Origin: Macrostomum hystrix
Lineage: Eukaryota > Platyhelminthes > Macrostomidae
Assembly (NCBI GenBank): GCA_950097015.1
Contig: CATNEN010000001.1
Span: 18,480,501 to 18,544,500 of the forward strand
Reading direction: 5' to 3'
Length of the DNA: 64,000 nt
Made by a program: the position numbers and the translations under genes. The notes beneath the pieces are model-generated. The model did not search any database, was not told where the DNA came from, and was given only the letters and a program-made list of their open reading frames with translations. Positions 1 through 9,924 of the stretch are shown in pieces (position 1 is the stretch's first letter; each line of letters opens with the position of its first letter).

Positions 1-970
1 GCAGTGATAGTCTGTCTTTAGTTTCAGGCAGTTAAAGTCTGTCTGTAGCTTCAGGCAGTGAAAGTCTGTCTTTAGTTTCAGGCAGTGAAAGTCTGTCTTT
101 AGTTTCAGGCAGTGAAAGTCTGTCTTTAGTTTCAGGCAGTGAAAGTCTGTCTTTAGTTTCAGGCAGTGAAAGTCTGTCTTTAGTTTCAGGCAGTTAAAGT
201 CTGTCTTTAGTTTCAGACAGTGAAAGTCTGTCTTTAGTTTCAGGCAGTGAAAGTCTGTCTTTAGTTTCAGGCAGTGAAAGTCTGTCTTTAGTTTCAGGCA
301 GTGAAAGTCTGTCTTTAGTTTCAGGCAGTGAAAGTCTGTCTTTAGTTTCAGGCAGTGATAGTCTGTCTTTAGTTTCAGGCAGTGAAAGTTGGTCTGTAGC
401 TTCAGGCAGTGAAAGTCTGTCTTTAGTTTCAGGCAGTGAAAGTCTGTCTTTAGTTTCAGGCAGTGAAAGTCTGTCTTTAGTTTCAGGCAGTTAAAGTCTG
501 TCTTTAGTTTCAGACAGTGAAAGTCTGTCTTTAGTTTCAGGCAGTGAAAGTCTGTCTTTAGTTTCAGACAGTGAAAGTCTGTCTTTAGTTTCAGGCAGTG
601 AAGTCTGTCTTTAGTTTCAGGCAGTGAAAGTCTGTCTTTAGTTTCAGGCAGTGAAAGTCTGTCTTTAGTTTCAGGCAGTGAAAGTCTGTCTTTAGTTTCA
701 GGCAGTGAAAGTCTGTCTTTAGTTTCAGGCAGTGAAAGTCTGTCTTTAGTTTCAGGCAGTCAAAGTCTGTCTTTAGTTTCAGGCAGTGAAAGTCTGTCTT
801 TAGTTTCAGGCAGTTAAAGTCTGTCTTTAGTTTCAGGCAGTGAAAGTTGGTCTGTAGCTTCAGGCAGTGAAAGTTGGTCTGTAGCTTCAGGCAGTGAAAG
901 TTGGTCTGTAGCTCCTGGCAGTGAAAGTTGGTCTGTAGCTCCTGGCAGTGAAAGTTGGTCTGTAGCTTCA
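1..970. repeat. 27-nt minisatellite array
   Basis: Head-to-tail units of about 27 nt containing TTTCAGGCAGTGAAA and GTCTGTCTTTAG run from the window edge to just before the first sulfotransferase gene. Variants replace GGCAG with GACAG, or GTGAAA with GTTAAA, and the last six units switch to a GTTGGTCTGTAGC form. Since 27 is divisible by three, open frames appear by chance. The array ends about 35 nt before the splice acceptor of the next gene. Confidence 0.97.
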
Positions 971-1032
971 TGAAGTTGATCCATTTCATTGTATTGCACT
1001 CTCAGGTGATTAGACTGCGAAGACTGTTAGCA

Positions 1033-1809
1033 ATGCAGCGCGTTCTTCAACAGCAGCAGAGCAGCTCCGAGCTGATGGTGATTGGCGCCGGCCTAATGCG
1101 GACTGGCACCAATTCGCAGATGAAAGCGCTGGAGATTCTGTACGGCAGTCGCTGCTACCACATGGAAGTGATTCTCAAGGAGAGACGCCATCATTTCAAG
1201 CTGTGGTACCAAGCTACAATGAATGGCCTGACCAAGGAACTGGCCTACGAAATCTTCGACGGCTTTCGCCTAACCACAGACTTTCCAGCGGCGCATTTCT
1301 ACGAGGAGCTAATGGAGATTTATCCCAACGCCAAGTTCGTGCTCAGTGTTCGCGATCCCAAACAATGGGTAGCCAGTGTTCGCGGCACCGTTTTGATGAT
1401 GAGCAAAGCACTTAACAGTATGCTGCCACCTGTCCGGTGGCTGATGGGCTTGACTTACTTATCGCCAGTGATTGAACTCATTCTGAAACGGCGTCTCGGC
1501 TTTGAGTTCAACATGACAGATGAAGAAATGATTCAGGTGTTCAATCGCCACACCGAAGCTGTGAAGCGGGTCATTCCCGAGGAGCGCCTGTTGGTGTTTC
1601 GAGTGTCAGACGGTTGGGAGCCATTGTGCAAGTTTCTCGGCTTGCCAGTTCCCGAACAGCCGTTTCCCAATGTGAACGACACCGAGCATTTCCAGCGTAG
1701 AACGCGCTTTATTCGCGCAACTGGCGCCGTGCTGAACGTAGCGTTCTGCGCCGCCGTTGGCTCGGCTGTCTGGTTCGGCGCCAAGTCCTGCCTGCGCAGA
1801 TGGGGCTGA
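1033..1809 (+). CDS. PAPS-dependent sulfotransferase family protein, copy 1
   Basis: Intronless frame of 258 aa. The N-terminal GAGLMRTGTNS (residues 18-28) is the 5'-phosphosulfate-binding loop typical of sulfotransferases. TDFPAAHFY (82-90) and SVRDPKQW (105-112) match the second conserved block and the 3'-phosphate-binding region. The pattern fits the Sulfotransfer_4-type family, which would transfer sulfate from PAPS to an unknown acceptor. The last ~30 residues hold a hydrophobic segment (AVLNVAFCAAVGSAVWFGA) and a basic end, which suggests a tail-anchored membrane protein with a cytosolic catalytic domain (inference). I chose the ATG at 1033 because a CTCTCAG acceptor lies about 30 nt upstream and the length then matches the four paralogues. 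The frame is open further upstream only into the minisatellite. Exact substrate unknown. Confidence 0.88.
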   Translation: MQRVLQQQQSSSELMVIGAGLMRTGTNSQMKALEILYGSRCYHMEVILKERRHHFKLWYQATMNGLTKELAYEIFDGFRLTTDFPAAHFYEELMEIYPNAKFVLSVRDPKQWVASVRGTVLMMSKALNSMLPPVRWLMGLTYLSPVIELILKRRLGFEFNMTDEEMIQVFNRHTEAVKRVIPEERLLVFRVSDGWEPLCKFLGLPVPEQPFPNVNDTEHFQRRTRFIRATGAVLNVAFCAAVGSAVWFGAKSCLRRWG

Positions 1810-2084
1810 AATAATGATGACTATTAGATGGGGCTTCGTGCACTTCTGTATGTCACAGATTTGCTATTGTTCTATTTATTTTATACTCCTACGCCTGTAG
1901 ACTTTTTAACTAGAAATACATTTTCCTCTTTTTCGAAGCTTTCTTCTCTCGATTTACATAACTGAAGAGCATAAAATAGCATAACTTATTTATACAATTG
2001 TCTTCTTCTTCTCAAAACATGCTTCGAATAAACTTAACGCAATTTTATCAAATACGACAAAATGCACAAGTTTTAGTGTTTGCC

Positions 2085-2090
2085 AATAAA
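2085..2090 (+). terminator. polyadenylation signal AATAAA
   Basis: AATAAA 276 nt after the stop of sulfotransferase copy 1; a second AATAAA lies at 2027-2032. Either could end that transcript. Confidence 0.5.
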
Positions 2091-2191
2091 AAATTGTTTT
2101 TTTCGATTTTTTAGTCTGTCTAAAAAACTAAAATAGGTAAAAATAGCACTGACGAATTAAAAATTTTACTGCAAGGAATTTCAAATTTACA

Positions 2192-2250
2192 GGCGGTCAG
2201 TGGCTGAGCGGTTAACGCGTTTTCCTCTCGCGCCAAGGTCCCGAGAGGAA
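2192..2250 (+). mobile_element. SINE family A, 5' head fragment
   Basis: The stretch with TGGCTGAGCGGTTAACGCG, CCTCTCGCGCC and AAGGTCCC matches the tRNA-like head of the SINE seen complete at 28413-28740. Only the A-box half is present. It lies just upstream of the acceptor and ATG of sulfotransferase copy 2, so it is in that gene's proximal promoter or outron. Confidence 0.75.
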
Positions 2251-2294
2251 CCAAATTTTCATCTCCAATTTTCCTGTTTTCAGATCGGCAGACC

Positions 2295-3077
2295 ATGGCC
2301 TTCAGCAAAGAGCCTTCAAGCCGGCTCCCATCAACTGGTCCATTGGTGATTGGTGCCGGCCTGATGAGAACTGGCACCAACTCGCAAATGAAAGCCCTGG
2401 AGATCTTGTTAGGCGGTCGTTGCTACCACATGAAGGTTTTGATGTCTGAGAGACGACCCCATGTCCGGCTGTGGTACAAAGCCACCAGGCAGGGCATGAC
2501 GAAGGCGCTGGCTGACGAACTTCTCGACGGTTTCGTCGCAACGACAGACTTTCCGGCTGCTCATTTCTACGCTGAGTTTGCTGAGATTTATCCGAACGCC
2601 AAGTTTGTGCTCAGCGTGAGAGACCCGGTGCGCTGGGTGCGCAGTGTTCGAGCCACTATTCAGAAAGGCACTGAAATAGTAAAAAAGCTTTACTTGCCGG
2701 TCCAGTGGCTGATGGGCATTCACTACTACCACCCGCTTATCACCGACCTGTTAAATTCGCGTCTAAATTTTCGATTCGAAATGTCCGACGAAGACATGAT
2801 TAGATCGTTCGAAGAGCACATTGGAGCCGTTCGGGGGACTATTCCGAAAGAGCGCTTGTTAGTGTTTCGCGTTGCTGATGGTTGGGAGCCGCTGTGCGAA
2901 TTCTTGCAGCTCCCTGTGCCCCAGGTACCGTTTCCCAATGTAAACGACACTGAGGAGTTTCAGAGAGGCTTGACCAACTTTAACATTGTGGTGGCTGCCT
3001 ACAATGCGGCCTTTTGCTGCTTTGTTGGAGCCGGCCTTTGGTTTGGAGCCAAATTCTTCTTGAAGAACTGGTGCTGA
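2295..3077 (+). CDS. PAPS-dependent sulfotransferase family protein, copy 2
   Basis: Intronless 260-aa paralogue of copy 1. It keeps the phosphosulfate loop GAGLMRTGTNS, the TDFPAAHFY block, the SVRDPVRW 3'-phosphate region and the late block VSD/VADGWEPLC with FPNVNDTEEF. It ends in a hydrophobic segment (YNAAFCCFVGAGLWFGA) followed by KFFLKNWC, again suggesting a C-terminal membrane anchor. A strong acceptor, TTTTCAG at about 2276-2282, precedes the ATG by 12 nt, consistent with trans-splicing. The SINE head at 2192-2250 lies immediately upstream. Substrate unknown. Confidence 0.88.
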   Translation: MAFSKEPSSRLPSTGPLVIGAGLMRTGTNSQMKALEILLGGRCYHMKVLMSERRPHVRLWYKATRQGMTKALADELLDGFVATTDFPAAHFYAEFAEIYPNAKFVLSVRDPVRWVRSVRATIQKGTEIVKKLYLPVQWLMGIHYYHPLITDLLNSRLNFRFEMSDEDMIRSFEEHIGAVRGTIPKERLLVFRVADGWEPLCEFLQLPVPQVPFPNVNDTEEFQRGLTNFNIVVAAYNAAFCCFVGAGLWFGAKFFLKNWC

Positions 3078-3385
3078 CCACAGATTCGACGTCTCTTTGT
3101 TAAATTCTAGGATCATTCGAAGTATACACTAAATCAGTTTTCAAGTTTTCGAAATTCTTTCAAATTTTTGTATTCCGCCTCCTGTCTAGGTTCATATATT
3201 CATTTTTGCCTTTCAACCCGTTCTGTCTTCCGTCTAATATGTGACTGCATTGTGTCTGTGATATTTATGCTCGTACATTTTTCTAAAGCAAGCTCATCAC
3301 CTCACGTTTTTAGGTACTTTTTGAAATTCATACAAAAAACGGCTTAATTTTCTTTTAAATTGAAAGCTATTTACTAAACTAGGCG
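3078..3385. other. AT-rich intergenic spacer
   Basis: I see no gene, RNA or clear AATAAA here; it is AT-rich 3' flank of sulfotransferase copy 2. Confidence 0.5.
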
Positions 3386-4680
3386 TTGCAGAATTATTGT
3401 CAGTGTCAGAGTTGTCAGGAAAGAGTCAGTTTCAGAGTTGTCAGGAAAGAGTCAGTGTCAGAGTTGTCAGGAAAGAGTCAGTGTCAGAGTTGTCAGGAAA
3501 GAGTCAGTTTCAGAGTTGTCAGGAAAGAGTCAGTTTCAGAGTTGTCAGGAAAGAGTCAGTGTCAGAGTTGTCAGGAAAGAGTCAGTTTCAGAGTTGTCAG
3601 GAATGAGTCAGTGTCAGAGTTGTCAGGAAAGAGTCAGTGTCAGAGTTGTCAGGAAAGAGTCAGTTTCAGAGTTGTCAGGAAAGAGTCAGTTTCAGAGTTG
3701 TCAGGAAAGAGTCAGTGTCAGAGTTGTCAGGAAAGAGTCAGTTTCAGAGTTGTCAGGAATGAGTCAGTGTCAGAGTTGTCAGGAAAGAGTCAGTTTCAGA
3801 GTTGTCAGGAATGAGTCAGTTTCAGAGTTGTCAGGAATGAGTCAGTGTCAGAGTTGACAGGAAAGAGTCAGTTTCAGAGTTGTCAGGAAAGAGTCAGTGT
3901 CAGAGTTGTCAGGAAAGAGTCAGTTTCAGAGTTGTCAGGAAAGAGTCAGTTTCAGAGTTGTCAGGAAAGAGTCAGTTTCAGAGTTGTCGGGAAAGAGTCA
4001 GTTTCAGATTTATCAGAAATAGTCAAGTGTCAGATCTATCAGAAAAAGTCAAGTGTCAGATTTATCAAAAATTGTCAAGTGTCAGATTTATCAGAAATTG
4101 TCAAGTGTCAGATTTATCAGAAATAGTCAAGTGTCAGATTTATCAGAAATTGTCAAGTGTCAGATTTATCAAAAATTGTCAAGTGTCAGATTTATCAGAA
4201 ATAGTCAAGTGTCAGATTTATCAGAAATTGTCAAGTGTCAGATTTATCAGAAATTGTCAAGTGTCAGATTTATCAGAAATAGTCAAGTGTCAGATCTATC
4301 AGAAATTGTCAAGTGTCAGATTTATCAGAAATAGTCAAGTGTCAGATTTATCAGAAATTGTCAAGTGTCAGATTTATCAGAAATTGTCAAGTGTCAGATT
4401 TATCAGAAATTGTCAAGTGTCAGATTTATCAGAAATTGTCAAGTGTCAGATTTATCAGAAATAGTCAAGTGTCAGATTTATCAGAAATTGTCAAGTGTCA
4501 GATTTATCAGAAATTGTCAAGTGTCAGATTTATCAGAAATTGTCAAGTGTCAGATTTATCAGAAATAGTCAAGTGTCAGATTTATCAGAAATAGTCAAGT
4601 GTCAGATTTATCAGAAATAGTCAAGTGTCAGATTTATCAGAAATAGTCAAGTGTCAGATTTATCAGAAATAGTCAAGCTG
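3386..4680. repeat. 26-nt minisatellite, two related subfamilies in one array
   Basis: From 3386 to about 4010 the unit contains GTTGTCAGGAAAGAGTCAG. From about 4010 to 4680 it becomes a form with TTTATCAGAAATTGTCAAG. Both are 26 nt and align base for base, so they are diverged halves of one array. The second half runs to within about 30 nt of the acceptor of sulfotransferase copy 3. Confidence 0.96.
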
Positions 4681-4713
4681 AGTGAAACTAGCCGTATTTA
4701 TCCTTGCAGGCTG

Positions 4714-5505
4714 ATGGACCCATCGAAATTAAACCATGATGACAGCAACGGAGGTGGTGCTTCAACTGGTCCACTGGTGATTGGTGCAGGTCTGATGCGA
4801 ACTGGTACAAAGTCGCAGATGAAAGCTCTGGAGATCCTTCTAGGCGGTCGCTGCTACCACATGGAAGTGATCATGACAAAGAGAAAGTCGGATTTGAAGC
4901 TCTGGTACCAAGCAGCCAAAAGCGGTTTAACTAAAGACTTGTCCGACCAACTATTCGATGGATTCACGTGTTGCACAGACTTCCCGGCTGCACACTTTTA
5001 TTCGGAATTGATGTCAATATATCCCAACGCTAAGTTTGTGCTCAGCGTTCGAGATCCTAAACGATGGGTTGAGAGCATTCGCTGTACTATTATTCAGGTT
5101 AGCGTTAACCTGCACCTACTGTTCCCTCCTATGCGTTGGCTACTAAATATGTCATATTATCTGCCCTTGATGGAAACATTGTGCTCAAGAATTGGACTTC
5201 GATTCGATATGACAGACGACGAGATGATCCGTGCATTCAATAGGCACACGGAAGACGTGAAACGCGTCATTCCCAAGGAGCGCCTGTTGGTGTTTCGAGT
5301 GACCGACGGTTGGGAGCCATTGTGCAAGTTCCTTAATTTGCCAATTCCTAACGAACCGTTTCCCAATATCAACGATTCGGAGCACTTTAAACGTCGCGTG
5401 GCTTTTATTCGTAAGCGCCGCATACTGCTCAATGTGGCCTTCTGTGCCGTAGCCGGATCTGCCATCTGGTTCAGTGCTAGGCACCTGTTGAAATGCTACT
5501 TTTGA
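4714..5505 (+). CDS. PAPS-dependent sulfotransferase family protein, copy 3
   Basis: Intronless, 263 aa from the ATG at 4714, which follows a CCTTGCAG acceptor by 4 nt. The frame is open upstream only through the 26-nt array, so the longer start at 4651 is rejected. It has the phosphosulfate loop GAGLMRTGTKS (Lys where the paralogues have Asn), TDFPAAHFY, SVRDPKRW and FRVTDGWEPLC. The C-terminal hydrophobic segment LLNVAFCAVAGSAIWFSA is followed by a basic tail. The N-terminus, rich in Asp, Asn and Ser, differs most between copies. Expected role is sulfate transfer from PAPS to an unknown acceptor. Confidence 0.88.
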   Translation: MDPSKLNHDDSNGGGASTGPLVIGAGLMRTGTKSQMKALEILLGGRCYHMEVIMTKRKSDLKLWYQAAKSGLTKDLSDQLFDGFTCCTDFPAAHFYSELMSIYPNAKFVLSVRDPKRWVESIRCTIIQVSVNLHLLFPPMRWLLNMSYYLPLMETLCSRIGLRFDMTDDEMIRAFNRHTEDVKRVIPKERLLVFRVTDGWEPLCKFLNLPIPNEPFPNINDSEHFKRRVAFIRKRRILLNVAFCAVAGSAIWFSARHLLKCYF

Positions 5506-6057
5506 CCGTAGAAATATCACGGGGTATTTCAATTACCAACATTTTTCTGTTTTTCTGTATCTCCGATTTTGTCGGAGTGTCTGGTGGCGAGAACCACAAA
5601 TACGAGTGGGTATTTGAAATGCCCCGTGGACTAATGACAAGCAATGACAAGCAATTACAAGCAAGACTGGCAAGCTCATTTTGCTTTGAGAATGTTTGTG
5701 TGTTCGTAATTTTCTATATTTATTGGGTCTGTCTTTAAATTGTTTGCCTGTGTATGTTTTTAACGCCTCAAAGAATCTGCAAAACTGTTTGTATGACCAA
5801 AGAAGATACTGTTGATCAATTTTTTATCCCATGCTTCATTATGCTTAATTAATATTGCAAGCTTTAGTTTCCAATAGCCTCCAATAACAAATATACTTTT
5901 TCATTGTAGAGACTTTTAAATCAATACGAATATTTATTGTTTGTGCTCTGGGGAGCAAAAGCTGACATTCAGAATCTAACTAATCCCCTTATTTGCAAAT
6001 TATCCTCACATTAAGCCAATATTTTGCCCTCATTGCGCTAATAATCCCATAATAGCA
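5506..6057. other. intergenic region downstream of copy 3
   Basis: AT-rich sequence with no supported gene. The small frame at 5493-5738 overlaps the end of copy 3 and has no recognisable features. Confidence 0.4.
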
Positions 6058-7330
6058 GCAGGGAACCAATGTCCCCCAGCAGCAGAGAACCAATGTCCCC
6101 CTAGCAGCAGAGAACTAATGTTCCCCTAGCAGCAGAGAACCAATGTCCCCCTAGCAGCAGAGAACCAATGTCCCCCAGCAGCAGAGAACCAATGTTCCCC
6201 TAGCAGCAGAGAACCAATGTCCCCCTAGCAGCAGAGAACCAATGTTCCCCTAGCAGCAGAGAACCAATGTTCCCCCTAGCAGCAGAGAACCAATGTCCCC
6301 CCAGCAGCAGAGAACCAATGTTCCCCCAGCAGCAGAGAACTAATGTTCCCCCAGCAGCAGAGAACCAATGTTCCCCTAGCAGCAGAGAACCAATGTCCCC
6401 CTAGCAGCAGAGAACCAATGTCCCCCAGCAGCAGAGAACCAATGTCCCCCTAGCAGCAGAGAACCAATGTTTCACCCCAGCAGCAGAGAACCAATGTCCC
6501 CCCAGCAGCAGAGAACCAATGTTCCACCCCAGCAGCAGAGAACCAATGTTCCCCTAGCAGCAGAGAACCAATTATCCCCTAGCATCAGAGAACCAATGTC
6601 CCCCCAGCAGCAGAGAACCAATGCCCCCTAGCAGCAGAGAACCAATGTCCCCCCTAGCAGCAGAGAACCAATGTCCCCCTAGCAGCAGATAAGCAATGTC
6701 CCCTAGCAGCAGAGAACCAATTATCCCCTAGCATCAGAGAACCAATGTCCCCCCAGCAGCAGAGAACCAATGCCCCCTAGCAGCAGAGAACCAATGTCCC
6801 CTAGCAGCAGAGAACCAATGTCCCCCCAGCAGCAGAGAACCAATGTCCCCCCAGCAGCAGAGAACCAATGTCCCCCCAGCAGCAGAGAACCAATGTCCCC
6901 CCAGCAGCAGAGAACCAATGTCCCCCCCAAGCAACAGCGAACTAATGTCCCCCTAGCAGCAGAGAACCAATGTCCCCTAGCAGCAGAGAACCAATGTCCC
7001 CCCAGCAGCAGAGAACCAATGTCCCCCCAGCAGCAGAGAACCAATGTCCCCCCAGCAGCAGAGAACCAATGCCCCCTAGCAGCAGAGAACCAATGCCCCC
7101 TAGCAGCAGAGAACCAATGTCCCCCCAGCAGCAGAGAACCAATGTCCCCCCAGCAGCAGAGAACCAATGTCCCCCCAGCAGCAGAGAACCAATGTCCCCC
7201 CAGCAGCAGAGAACCAATGCCCCCTAGCAGCAGAGAACCAATGTCCCCCCTAGCAGCAGATAAGCAATGTCCCCCCAGCAGCAGAGAACCAATGTCCCCC
7301 CCTAGCAGCAGAGAACCAATGAATGCCCAG
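6058..7330. repeat. 24-27-nt minisatellite array
   Basis: Units contain AGCAGCAGAGAACCAATG followed by a run of C that varies in length (4 to 7), so the period varies. The array fills most of the gap between sulfotransferase copies 3 and 4. Open frames on both strands are produced by the repeat. Confidence 0.96.
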
Positions 7331-7447
7331 CAAACGCTTAATTTTCGGTTTATCGACATCCAAATGAAAATTTAGCGGTATAGAATAAGCTTATGTCATA
7401 ATCGACAACGTTAAATTTTTATTTCAGTTTTCTAAGCTCGGTTTTGA

Positions 7448-8218
7448 ATGTCTGAAAGCAGCGGCAGAAACTCCTCAGAACTGTTAGTGATTGGTGCCGG
7501 CATGATGAGAACTGGCACCAATTCGCAGATGAAAGCTCTTGAGATTCTACTCAACGGTCGCTGCTACCACATGGAGTACATCATGAGCCACAACAGGGAT
7601 CACCTGCGCCTGTGGTATGAGGCCGCTGTCGACGGCTTGACAAAGGAGCGCGCCGACAAGATCTTCAAAGGATTTCGTGCCAGCACCGACTTTCCAGCTG
7701 CTCATTTTTATCAGGAAATAATGGAGATTTATCCCAACGCCAAGTTTATCCTCAGTGTTCGCGATCCCGAACGATGGGTGCAGAGTGTCAGGGCCACCGT
7801 GTTCAGGGCCAGGGGCTCCATCAGCTCTGTCCTGCCGCCTGTTCTGTGGCTTCTCGGCCTTCATTATATGAACCCGCTGCAATTCGCCATGCAGTCTCGC
7901 ATGGGAGTCAGTCCGGATATGTCAGACGACCAGCTGATTGAAGGATTCAAGCGACACAACGAAGCTGTGATGCAGACTATTCCGAAGGAGCGCCTGCTGG
8001 TTTTCCGTGTCTCGGATGGCTGGGAGCCGTTGTGCCAGTTTCTCAACCTTCCAGTGCCAGACGTTCCGTTTCCGAATGTGAACGATACCCAGCACTTTCA
8101 GCGCAGAACCCGCAACATCTTCATTGCTGGCTGGCTGCTGAATGCTGCGTTCTGCGCCGCGGTTGGCGCAGCGGCTTGGTTCGGTGGCAAATTTGGCCTG
8201 CAGATCCTGGCTGCTTGA
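7448..8218 (+). CDS. PAPS-dependent sulfotransferase family protein, copy 4
   Basis: Intronless, 256 aa. Motifs: phosphosulfate loop GAGMMRTGTNS near residues 17-27, STDFPAAHFY, SVRDPERW, FRVSDGWEPLC and FPNVNDTQHFQRRTR. It closes with a hydrophobic stretch (WLLNAAFCAAVGAAAWFGG) and KFGLQILAA, less basic than the tails of the other copies. The acceptor TTATTTCAG lies about 20 nt before the ATG. An AATAAA sits 102 nt after the stop. Same expected activity as its neighbours; acceptor substrate unknown. Confidence 0.88.
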   Translation: MSESSGRNSSELLVIGAGMMRTGTNSQMKALEILLNGRCYHMEYIMSHNRDHLRLWYEAAVDGLTKERADKIFKGFRASTDFPAAHFYQEIMEIYPNAKFILSVRDPERWVQSVRATVFRARGSISSVLPPVLWLLGLHYMNPLQFAMQSRMGVSPDMSDDQLIEGFKRHNEAVMQTIPKERLLVFRVSDGWEPLCQFLNLPVPDVPFPNVNDTQHFQRRTRNIFIAGWLLNAAFCAAVGAAAWFGGKFGLQILAA

Positions 8219-8319
8219 CCTCAGGCCAAGATAAGTTCTAGGTGCTATTTTGCTATTTTTAAGCTTCAGTAGTTCATATTATGTTTTGGTCTATTCAAGC
8301 TATTCTCCAATGAAGGAAT

Positions 8320-8325
8320 AATAAA
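8320..8325 (+). terminator. polyadenylation signal AATAAA
   Basis: AATAAA 102 nt after the stop codon of sulfotransferase copy 4, a normal 3'UTR distance. Confidence 0.65.
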
Positions 8326-8752
8326 CCTCTGATCTGTTCATTCTGTGATCATCCAGTTTGGTGGCCGATTTTTCATTTTTTATTCTCGAATTCACTTTCC
8401 AATACGCTCCGAGCTTTACACAATCTCATTATATGTTTTACAGCAATTTCAATGATTAAAAAGGTTGATTCGCAACGCGAAGTTTTAAATAATTTTTTCC
8501 TTGTCGATTCCAAATTTTTACACTATCCTTTTATCGTATTTATGCAAGTGTTTTTAACTGCCTTTTTAGTAATTTTCAATTGACATTATTTTTTAAAGTG
8601 TGCTATTGTTTTTTAGTATCTATTCGACTATTCGACAGTTTAACTTTTCAATAAAGATCACTTTTAGATTTTTTAAATGTTGCTTTTTTTCTTACTTATT
8701 TGACGGTGTCGAGGCCAAAATGACATTATTTTGGAGTTATCGAATCATCCAC

Positions 8753-9818
8753 GAGGTCGGTGGCACAGCGTTCTAACGCGTTTGCCTCTCGTGCCAAGGT
8801 CTTTGAGCTCGATTCCGCGATGAGGCCACATTTTTTTTCGGCGCAGCCGCGGAGAGAAGGTTTGGGGGGCTTGTCGTGCAATTTACGCCCTTGAGAACCA
8901 ACCCCATGCGAGGCACAGAGAGTGTGTGCCTGTGTACGGTATCTGTGCCTGTGTACGGTATCTGTGCCTGTGTACGGTATCTGTGTGCCTGTGTACGGTA
9001 TCTGTGTGCCTGTGTACGGTATCTGTGTGCCTGTGTACGGTATCTGTGTGTGTGTACGGTATCTGTGTGCCTGTGTACGGTATCTGTGTGCCTGTGTACG
9101 GTATCTGTGTGTGTGTACGGTATCTGTGCCTGTGTACGGTATCTGTGCCTGTGTACGGTATCTGTGTGCCTGTGTACGGTATCTGTGTGCCTGTGTACGG
9201 TATCTGTGTGCCTGTGTACGGTATCTGTGTGTGTGTACGGTATCTGTGTGCCTGTGTACGGTATCTGTGTGCCTGTGTACGGTATCTGTGTGCCTGTGTA
9301 CGGTATCTGTGTGCCTGTGTACGGTATCTGTGTGCCTGTGTACGGTATCTGTGTGCCTGTGTACGGTATCTGTGTGCCTGTCTACGGTATCTGTGTGCCT
9401 GTGTACGGTATCTGTGTGCCTGTCTACGGTATCTGTGTGCCTGTCTACGGTATCTGTGTGCCTGTGTACGGTATCTGTGTGCCTGTGTACGGTATCTGTG
9501 TGTGTGTACGGTATCTGTGTGCCTGTGTACGGTATCTGTGTGCCTGTCTACGGTGTCTGTGTGCCTGTCTACGGTATCTGTGTGCCTGTCTACGGTATCT
9601 GTGTGCCTGTCTACGGTATCTGTGTGCCTGTCTACGGTATCTGTGTGCCTGTGTACGGTATCTGTGTGTGTGTACGGTATCTGTGCCTGTGTACGGTATC
9701 TGTGTGCCTGTGTACGGTATCTGTGTGCCTGTGTACGGTATCTGTGGGCCTCTGTACGGTATGTGTGCGTGTGTTCAGGAGTCAACGGGATAATTTTCTA
9801 CTGTCCGCAGCCCTGCAG
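8753..9818 (+). mobile_element. SINE family A split by an internal minisatellite
   Basis: 8753-8925 matches the 5' half of the SINE seen at 28413-28740: A-box TGGCACAGCG, B-box region GAGCTCGATTCCG, GGCGCAGCCGCGGAGAGAAG and CTTGTCGTGCAATTTACGCC. The 3' half resumes at about 9762 with GTGTTCAGGAGTCAACG and ends near CCGCAGCCCTGCAG. Between them lies the 19/21-nt array at 8920-9765, which has expanded within the element. Confidence 0.8.
8920..9765. repeat. 19/21-nt minisatellite inside a SINE
   Basis: Units contain CCTGTGTACGGTATCTGTG. They come in 21-nt and shorter 19-nt forms, and in GTGTAC and GTCTAC variants. The sequence resembles the GTGTACACTGCC / GTGTACACACCTGTGTG middle of intact SINE copies, so the array probably grew from that part of the host SINE. 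Confidence 0.95.
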
Positions 9819-9924
9819 CTCCAGAGTTTATTTCTCGCCTTCAGACATTTTCTCCTGACCGAAATTCTAGATTCCGAACACATCGCTGCTGCAGCAGCAA
9901 TAACAGCAGATCTGCTAAATAAAC

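Noticed and set aside
3386-4680. CRISPR array
   Set aside because: Units are contiguous without unique spacers, and the DNA is animal nuclear.
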